Both the position numbers and the translations under genes were made by a program. From Eubacterium sp. (GTDB taxonomy: Bacteria; Bacillota; Clostridia; Lachnospirales; Lachnospiraceae): a stretch of DNA of 6,140 nucleotides. Under the pieces are notes generated by a model. The model had not been told where the DNA came from. It worked only from the letters and a program-made list of their open reading frames with translations, and did not search any database. This document shows positions 1-3,658 of the stretch, piece after piece (positions within the stretch are counted from its first letter, which is position 1; every line of letters begins with the position of its first letter). Where the stretch lies: assembly GCA_024697885.1 (NCBI GenBank), contig JAILSA010000126.1, forward strand, positions 1-6,140, written 5' to 3'.

Positions 1-211
1 TGGTTACCTGGATGGTCTCGTAGTCTGCCAAGTCCTCCTTAGAAACCTCCAAAAGGTCCATAACTGTCTTTTTCTGGTCCTTGGTCAAATCCGCCCCAAA
101 GGCAATGTAGGGTTTGACCTCAATAGAATCCGCCTGAACTCCCTGGCTCAGGCTCAGTCCCATGGCCAAAGCTAGGGCCAGGGAGGTAAAAATCTTATAT
201 TTTCTCTTCAA
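1..211 (-). CDS. DUF1002 family secreted protein, N-terminal part (cut by window edge)
   Basis: Only the first 70 codons are visible; the gene runs off the left edge. The protein starts with a basic stretch (MKRKYK), then a hydrophobic segment rich in Leu and Ala (about residues 7-22) and a signal peptidase I type site, VQA|DS, after residue 27. It is therefore probably exported. The mature part begins EVKPYIAFGADLTKDQKKTV and continues with LLEVSKEDLADYETIQVT. I recognise this from memory as the start of the DUF1002 family (YpuA of Bacillus subtilis), whose function is not established. I chose the TTG at 209-211 as start. An AAAGGTAAGG ribosome binding site lies 9 bases upstream, and the frame is closed by a stop before residue -10 or so. 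The first in-frame ATG would cut into the signal peptide. Another TTG at 218-220 directly touches the binding site and is less likely. It follows dapL by 49 bases on the same strand and may be cotranscribed, with no obvious functional link. Confidence 0.72.
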   Translation of the reverse strand, partial: MKRKYKIFTSLALALAMGLSLSQGVQADSIEVKPYIAFGADLTKDQKKTVMDLLEVSKEDLADYETIQVT

Positions 212-220
212 TTTTCTCAA

Positions 221-230
221 CCTTACCTTT
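221..230 (-). promoter_or_regulatory. Ribosome binding site of the DUF1002 gene
   Basis: The minus strand reads AAAGGTAAGG here, 9 bases before the TTG at 209-211. It decides between two in-frame TTG codons, because the other one (218-220) would have no spacing at all. The match to GGAGG is imperfect. Confidence 0.5.
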
Positions 231-260
231 CTGAACTTTCCCCGGGAAAGTCTTCAGAAA

Positions 261-1475
261 TCAGATGGCAGAGATGCGGTCAAGTGCCTTGGCAGTGTTG
301 TCGGCAGAGCCAAAGGCTGTCAGGCGGAAATATCCCTCTCCGCTTGGTCCAAAGCCTGAGCCCGGTGTTCCCACAACATTTGCCCTCTCTAAGAGAAGAT
401 CGAAGAAATCCCAGGATTTCATTTTGTCCGGTGTCTGCAACCAAATATAAGGCGCATTGACACCACCGAATACAGTATAACCCATTTGGGTCAATCCGTC
501 ACGAATTGTTTTTGCATTGTTCATGTAGTAGGCAATCTGTTCCCCTGTCTGGGCCCTTCCCTCTGGGCTGTAAACCGCCTCTCCGGCTCTCTGAATAATG
601 TATGGGGCACCGTTAAACTTGGTTCCGTGGCGACGGGCCCACAGGCTGTTGAGGGTCACACCCTGGGACACAATTTCCTTAGGCACAACCGTAAAGCCCA
701 GACGGGTTCCGGTAAAGCCGGCGTTTTTGGAAAAACTTCTCATCTCAATGGCACAGGTCTTGGCCCCCTGGCACTCGTAGATGGTGTGAGGCACATCCTC
801 CTCTGAAATATAGGCTTCATAGGCCGCATCATAAATAATAATGGCCCCGTTTTGGTTGGCATAGTCCACCCATTTTTGGAGTTCATCCTTCTTGAGGGTG
901 GTTCCCGTTGGGTTGTTTGGACAGCAAATATAAATAATATCTGGGGTCTGGGCAGGAATCTCTGGCACAAAATTATTTTCCGCTGTACATGGCATGTAAA
1001 TCACCTTGGACCAGCACTCCTTGTCCTTTAGGTAGTCTCCCGTCTTTCCTGACATGGCATTGCTGTCCACATAAACAGGGTAAACCGGATCTGTCACTGC
1101 AATTATATTATCCTGGGCAAAAATGTCCACAATATTTCCGGAGTCGCTCTTGGCACCGTCGCTGACAAAGATTTCATCCAGGGCAATCTCCACTCCCCTT
1201 GCCTTGTAGTCATTGTCCGCAATGGCCCTTCTCAAAAACTCATATCCCAGGTCTGGGGCGTAGCCGTGGAAGGTCGCCGCCTGACTCATCTCCTCTACTG
1301 CCCCGTGCATGGCTTCAATCACCGCCGGGCAAAGAGGCTGTGTCACATCTCCAATTCCCAGGCTGATAATCTCCTTGTCCGGGTTGGCCTCCTTGTAAGC
1401 TGCCACCTTTTTTCCAATGGTGGAAAAAAGATAGCTTCCAGGCAGTTTCAAATAGTTATCGTTAATTTTAAACAT
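261..1475 (-). CDS. dapL: LL-diaminopimelate aminotransferase (EC 2.6.1.83)
   Basis: This is a 404-residue fold-type I, pyridoxal-phosphate (PLP) aminotransferase. DapL converts tetrahydrodipicolinate and glutamate directly to LL-2,6-diaminopimelate and 2-oxoglutarate. It bypasses the acylated intermediates of the DapD/DapC/DapE route to lysine and peptidoglycan. Visible motifs are the N-terminal LPGSYLFSTIGKK (11-23), SLGIGDVTQPL (38-48) and GYAPDLGYEFLR (71-82) typical of DapL. CPNNPTG (185-191) carries the Asn that contacts the cofactor, YDAAYEAY (215-222) the Asp that pairs with the pyridine nitrogen, and SFSKNAGFTGTRLGF (247-261) the Schiff-base Lys250. YFRLTAFG (382-389) carries the substrate carboxylate-binding Arg384. 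The length is normal for the family (about 400-410). The ATG at 1473-1475 has AAGGAG 6 bases upstream (1482-1487). The stop is TGA. A strong terminator hairpin ends only about 10 bases before this binding site, so transcription must read through it or start before it. Tyrosine or aspartate aminotransferases are related, but the motif set fits DapL. Confidence 0.95.
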   Translation of the reverse strand: MFKINDNYLKLPGSYLFSTIGKKVAAYKEANPDKEIISLGIGDVTQPLCPAVIEAMHGAVEEMSQAATFHGYAPDLGYEFLRRAIADNDYKARGVEIALDEIFVSDGAKSDSGNIVDIFAQDNIIAVTDPVYPVYVDSNAMSGKTGDYLKDKECWSKVIYMPCTAENNFVPEIPAQTPDIIYICCPNNPTGTTLKKDELQKWVDYANQNGAIIIYDAAYEAYISEEDVPHTIYECQGAKTCAIEMRSFSKNAGFTGTRLGFTVVPKEIVSQGVTLNSLWARRHGTKFNGAPYIIQRAGEAVYSPEGRAQTGEQIAYYMNNAKTIRDGLTQMGYTVFGGVNAPYIWLQTPDKMKSWDFFDLLLERANVVGTPGSGFGPSGEGYFRLTAFGSADNTAKALDRISAI

Positions 1476-1497
1476 GATTTTCTCCTTTTCTCAACGC

Positions 1498-1540
1498 AAA
1501 AAAAAGCCCACCGGTGGCGTAATTGCTCATCGGCGGGCTA
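1498..1540 (-). terminator. Rho-independent terminator after the DUF6465 gene, or attenuator in the dapL leader
   Basis: On the minus strand the arm AGCCCGCCGATG pairs with CACCGGTGGGCT, giving about 12 pairs with one G-U and one mismatch. The inner GC...GC bases extend the stem. A run of eight T follows directly (1498-1505). This is a canonical intrinsic terminator for the gene ending at 1569. It also lies 10 bases upstream of the dapL ribosome binding site, so it may attenuate dapL. On the plus strand the hairpin lacks a T-run. Confidence 0.9.
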
Positions 1541-1568
1541 ACCATTACATATATTTTCTTTGGTTTAA

Positions 1569-1964
1569 TTACAGATCTACAGATCCAATAGAACCTGTCT
1601 TCAGTCCCTCGTTTACAACATAGTAAGCTTTGCCATCTTCTGGTTTGATATAAAGCTTAGTGGACTTAATTGCAGAAGCTTTCTTGCCCTCTGCTTCCCA
1701 AGCAGCAACTACTTTCTCCATAATTGCCTTCTGAGAATACTCATTTCCATTGTACTGTACAAAAACATCAGCCTTAATCTCTTTTGTAGTAGTTCTCTTG
1801 GTAGCTGTTGTCTTCTTTGCAGTAGTAGTTTTAGTTTTCCTAGTAGCTGTTGTCTTCTTAGCAGGAGCCTTAGTAGCAGTTGTCTTAGCTGTAGTTGTCT
1901 TAGCTGGAGTTGCTTTAACTTCTTCTTTTGCTGCTGCAGTTGCTTTTGTAGCTGTTGTTGCCAT
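1569..1964 (-). CDS. DUF6465 family protein with histone H1-like Lys/Ala/Thr-rich tail
   Basis: This 131-residue protein has two parts. Residues 1-61 are low complexity, almost only Ala, Thr and Lys, with 16 Lys/Arg against 2 Glu. They are built of short units such as AKTTTAKTTATK and AKKTTATK, like the tails of histone H1 or bacterial HU-like proteins. Residues 64-131 form a compact domain, beginning ADVFVQYNGNEYSQKAI, with EKVVAAWEAEG, KLYIKPEDGKAYYVVNEG and a final SVDL. I recognise this domain as the DUF6465 type found in Lachnospiraceae; its function is unknown. The tail suggests binding to DNA or another polyanion, which is inference. The ATG at 1962-1964 has GGAGG 6 bases upstream (1971-1975). 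A strong promoter lies at 2011-2039 and a strong terminator follows at 1498-1540, so the gene probably forms its own, well expressed unit. There is no signal peptide. It faces a divergent gene whose product is extremely acidic. Confidence 0.8.
   Translation of the reverse strand: MATTATKATAAAKEEVKATPAKTTTAKTTATKAPAKKTTATRKTKTTTAKKTTATKRTTTKEIKADVFVQYNGNEYSQKAIMEKVVAAWEAEGKKASAIKSTKLYIKPEDGKAYYVVNEGLKTGSIGSVDL
1801..1859 (-). repeat. In-frame 17-bp direct repeat in the Lys/Ala/Thr tail
   Basis: On the plus strand GTAGCTGTTGTCTTCTT occurs at 1801-1817 and again at 1843-1859. The copies are 42 bases (14 codons) apart, so both encode the same AKKTTAT peptide in frame. Related shorter units (GTTGTCTTAGCTG) lie at about 1878-1905. 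The pattern suggests the tail grew and shrinks by in-frame duplication. Confidence 0.75.
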
Positions 1965-2010
1965 AATAAACCTCCATTAAATTCAAAAACAATTGATATT
2001 TTCAAAGACG

Positions 2011-2039
2011 ATTATACAACCTTTATCATTTTTTTACAA
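2011..2039 (-). promoter_or_regulatory. Sigma-A type promoter of the DUF6465 gene
   Basis: The minus strand has TTGTAA (2034-2039, 4 of 6 matches to TTGACA), a 17-base spacer, and a perfect TATAAT (2011-2016). The predicted start is near 2004, giving a leader of about 40 bases. Upstream of the -35, about 2040-2065 holds long A and T runs, including nine A in a row on the minus strand (2057-2065). This resembles an UP element and suggests high expression. Confidence 0.65.
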
Positions 2040-2102
2040 TCACAAATTTAACAAAATTTTTTTTTAGGACTGGCTTATTCTCTACACTATTGCTAAAAAG
2101 TC

Positions 2103-2143
2103 TTTACTTTTAGGGGAAAATCCCTTAAAATGTATTATATAAT
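2103..2143 (+). promoter_or_regulatory. Candidate promoter of the acidic membrane protein gene
   Basis: TTTACT (2103-2108, 4 of 6) and TAAAAT (2126-2131, 5 of 6) are 17 bases apart. A second possible -10, a perfect TATAAT at 2138-2143, has no good -35. Either would place the start of transcription at or after about 2138-2150, upstream of the ATG at 2183. The first candidate encloses an inverted repeat. Confidence 0.5.
2108..2130. promoter_or_regulatory. Operator-like inverted repeat between -35 and -10
   Basis: TTTTAGGGG (2108-2116) and CCCTTAAAA (2122-2130) form a 9-bp inverted repeat with a 5-base centre. One position pairs only as G-T. It begins in the last base of the candidate -35 and ends inside the candidate -10, which is where a dimeric repressor would block polymerase. 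The binding protein cannot be named from the sequence. Confidence 0.4.
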
Positions 2144-2182
2144 TTGCTTTACAAAGCGAGCGGAAAGGATGGATGTAAGCAT

Positions 2183-2458
2183 ATGAAAAAGTTTTTGAAA
2201 GTTCTCCTTGGCTTAGTTGTCTTTGCAGCTGCCGTAGCGGGTGTCATTTACTTTATCAAAAATGTTTTGATGAAAGACTACTTAGAAGATTATGACGATG
2301 ACGATTTCGACAATGATCTCTATGATGACGGTGAGGATCGAGACTATGTTACTCTCACTCCTGAAGAGAAAGCTCAGGAAGATGACATAGACGAGGACGA
2401 TGTCTTGGTAGAAGACGCAGACCTTGTAGATGAGGATGCCGACCAGGAAGATAAATAA
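2183..2458 (+). CDS. Small membrane-anchored protein with highly acidic tail, unknown function
   Basis: I do not recognise this 91-residue protein as a named family. It starts MKKFLKVLLG and has one hydrophobic segment, about residues 8-25 (LLGLVVFAAAVAGVIYFI). With positive residues in front, this should act as an uncleaved anchor or signal segment placing the C-terminus outside. From residue 31 to the end, 32 of 61 residues are Asp or Glu against 4 Lys/Arg, for example YDDDDFDNDLYDD (37-49). The tail is probably disordered and might bind Ca2+, Mg2+ or basic partners; that is inference. The ATG at 2183 follows a GGATGGA-like binding site (2168-2174). The in-frame TTG at 2144 overlaps the promoter region and lacks a binding site, so the longer form is unlikely. 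It is divergent from the DUF6465 gene, convergent with pfkA, and ends in its own terminator. Confidence 0.75.
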   Translation: MKKFLKVLLGLVVFAAAVAGVIYFIKNVLMKDYLEDYDDDDFDNDLYDDGEDRDYVTLTPEEKAQEDDIDEDDVLVEDADLVDEDADQEDK

Positions 2459-2474
2459 AATTTTTTAGTCTAAA

Positions 2475-2514
2475 AAAGACAGCCTGACATGATTTGTCGG
2501 CTGTCTTTCTTTTT
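2475..2514. terminator. Bidirectional terminator between the acidic protein gene and pfkA
   Basis: AAAGACAGCC, then GACA, pairs with TGTC GGCTGTCTTT around a short loop, with one bulged T. On the plus strand it is followed by TTTCTTTTT, 17 bases after the stop of the acidic protein gene. On the minus strand a run of six T (2472-2477) follows the same stem, so it can also end pfkA transcription. Confidence 0.9.
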
Positions 2515-2524
2515 GTCTTCATGT

Positions 2525-2546
2525 CAAGACTCGCTCGCGAGTCTTG
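2525..2546. repeat. Perfect 22-base palindrome downstream of pfkA
   Basis: CAAGACTCGC and GCGAGTCTTG are exact inverse complements separated by TC. In RNA this gives a 9-bp stem with a four-base loop. It begins 17 bases after the pfkA stop. It has no U-run on either side and is separate from the terminator at 2475-2514. It could protect the mRNA 3' end or be a copy of a dispersed extragenic repeat. Confidence 0.7.
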
Positions 2547-2562
2547 CGCCGAATTCAAATTC

Positions 2563-3537
2563 TTAGCGGGAAAGTCTTCTGGTCATACTGTAGAGAAGTT
2601 CGTCAATATCCTTGGTCATATTCAGGGCCTCGTCAATATCGTAGTCACAGAATTTTCCTTCCTTGAAGGCCACCACTCGGTTGGTCTTGCCCTCAATCAA
2701 AATATCCACGGCCAGAGCTCCCATGGCGGAAGCGTAAACGCGGTCACGACAGCTTGGGTTTCCGCCTCGCTGGATGTGGCCGATTACTGTAGCTCTGGTC
2801 TCGATACCAGTTCTCTCCTCAATCTTCTTGGCCAGCTCGTGAGACCTTCCAATACCCTCTGCATTTACTACAATGTGGTGCTTCTTACCCTTGCGGCGCT
2901 TGGAGAGGATTTTCTCAATAATTTCCTCCTCATCGTTGTCGTAGCGCTCTGGCACCATAACGTACTCAGATCCATTGGAAATACCGCACCAGAGGGCGAT
3001 ATGTCCCGCTGTTCTTCCCATTACCTCAATAATCGAGCAGCGCTCGTGGGAGGCAGAGGTATCACGCACCTTGTCAATGGCCTCCATAGCTGTATTACAT
3101 GCTGTATCAAATCCGATGGTGTACTCGGTACAGGCAATATCCAAATCAATAGTTCCCGGAATTCCTACGGTGTTGATGCCGTTTTCTGACAGCTTCTGGG
3201 CTCCGCGGAAGGAACCGTCTCCTCCGATTACTACTACGCCGTCGATGCCGTGCTTGCGACATACTTCTGCGGCTCTTTTCTGGCCTTCTGGCGTGCGCAT
3301 CTCATCGCAGCGGGAGGTAAAAAGAATGGTTCCACCCCTCTGCACAATATCCGTTACACTCATGGTATGCATATCAATAATATCTTCTTCCAAAAGTCCG
3401 GCATATCCCCTGCGAATACCCTTTACCTGCAGGCCACTTGAGAGGGCCGCACGGACTACCGCACGAATTGCGGCATTCATACCAGGCGCATCACCACCAC
3501 TTGTCATTACTCCAATTGTCTTAATTTCTTTAGCCAT
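2563..3537 (-). CDS. pfkA: ATP-dependent 6-phosphofructokinase (EC 2.7.1.11)
   Basis: This 324-residue cytoplasmic enzyme phosphorylates fructose 6-phosphate to fructose 1,6-bisphosphate, the committed step of glycolysis. Visible motifs are TSGGDAPGMNAAIR (12-25, nucleotide loop), RGGT (67-70), GGDGS (105-109) and IPGTIDLD (126-133) with the catalytic base Asp131. SHERCSIIEVMGR (163-175) carries Arg166 and MGR, and ETRATVIGHIQRGG (246-259) carries Arg248, His254 and Arg257, which bind the sugar phosphate. Gly108 in GGDG and Gly128 in PGTID point to ATP, not pyrophosphate, as donor. Arg25 and Arg29 match the effector-site arginines of the E. coli enzyme, so allosteric control is plausible. The usual TIDND motif reads TIDLD here. 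I chose the ATG at 3535-3537: GGAGG lies 11 bases upstream, whereas an in-frame TTG at 3553-3555 overlaps that binding site. The gene follows dnaE, a neighbourhood known in clostridia, but no pyruvate kinase gene follows. Confidence 0.96.
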   Translation of the reverse strand: MAKEIKTIGVMTSGGDAPGMNAAIRAVVRAALSSGLQVKGIRRGYAGLLEEDIIDMHTMSVTDIVQRGGTILFTSRCDEMRTPEGQKRAAEVCRKHGIDGVVVIGGDGSFRGAQKLSENGINTVGIPGTIDLDIACTEYTIGFDTACNTAMEAIDKVRDTSASHERCSIIEVMGRTAGHIALWCGISNGSEYVMVPERYDNDEEEIIEKILSKRRKGKKHHIVVNAEGIGRSHELAKKIEERTGIETRATVIGHIQRGGNPSCRDRVYASAMGALAVDILIEGKTNRVVAFKEGKFCDYDIDEALNMTKDIDELLYSMTRRLSR

Positions 3538-3548
3538 TTTGTCAAAAA

Positions 3549-3553
3549 CCTCC
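3549..3553 (-). promoter_or_regulatory. Ribosome binding site of pfkA
   Basis: GGAGG on the minus strand lies 11 bases before the ATG at 3535-3537, a little further than usual. Since the upstream in-frame TTG (3553-3555) overlaps it, this site rules out the six-residue longer protein. Confidence 0.8.
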
Positions 3554-3580
3554 AATGTTTTGTAAACCCATATGTTCTGT

Positions 3581-3611
3581 AAAAATGTGCCTGTCCTATG
3601 TCCGCAGACAC
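3581..3611 (-). terminator. Weak terminator-like hairpin in the dnaE-pfkA gap
   Basis: On the minus strand GTGTCTG (3605-3611) pairs with CAGGCAC (3587-3593) in 7 bp, including one G-U, around an 11-base loop. One A and five T follow (3581-3586). It could end dnaE transcription or sit in the pfkA leader as an attenuator. The large loop and short U-run make it weak. Confidence 0.35.
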
Positions 3612-3628
3612 AATTTTATTTTACAATG

Positions 3629-3658
3629 ATTATACCTAATTTTCAATACTCTTTTCCA
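3629..3658 (-). promoter_or_regulatory. Candidate pfkA promoter overlapping the dnaE stop
   Basis: The minus strand has a perfect TATAAT (3629-3634) and TGGAAA (3653-3658, 4 of 6 matches) 18 bases apart. The -35 lies inside the last codons of dnaE. The predicted leader to the pfkA ATG would be about 85 bases and would include the hairpin at 3581-3611. Confidence 0.4.

Noticed and set aside
486..806. Plus-strand open frame of 106 codons opposite dapL
   Set aside because: It is antisense to the conserved aminotransferase and shows no family features.
1468..1530. Short leader peptide (about 20 codons from ATG 1528-1530) overlapping the dapL start
   Set aside because: There is no ribosome binding site in front of it and its sequence (MSNYATGG...) shows no run of Lys codons that would suggest attenuation by translation.
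1709..2005. Leu/Gln-rich reading frame on the minus strand
   Set aside because: It is a shifted frame over the Lys/Ala/Thr repeats of the DUF6465 gene; its composition is a by-product of those repeats.
2144..2182. Longer form of the acidic membrane protein starting at TTG 2144
   Set aside because: It would overlap the promoter region, has no ribosome binding site, and adds 13 residues before a typical MKK signal-anchor start.
2551..2562. Short palindrome GAATTCAAATTC after pfkA
   Set aside because: Five-base arms of AT-rich sequence are expected by chance and have no U-run or conserved position.
3538..3555. Six-residue longer PfkA starting at TTG 3553-3555
   Set aside because: The TTG lies within the GGAGG binding site of the ATG at 3535-3537, and PfkA proteins normally begin just before the TSGGDAPG motif.
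2494..3565. Long plus-strand open frames opposite pfkA (231 and 196 codons)
   Set aside because: They lie fully antisense to a well conserved phosphofructokinase gene and show no recognisable motif or suitable ribosome binding site.
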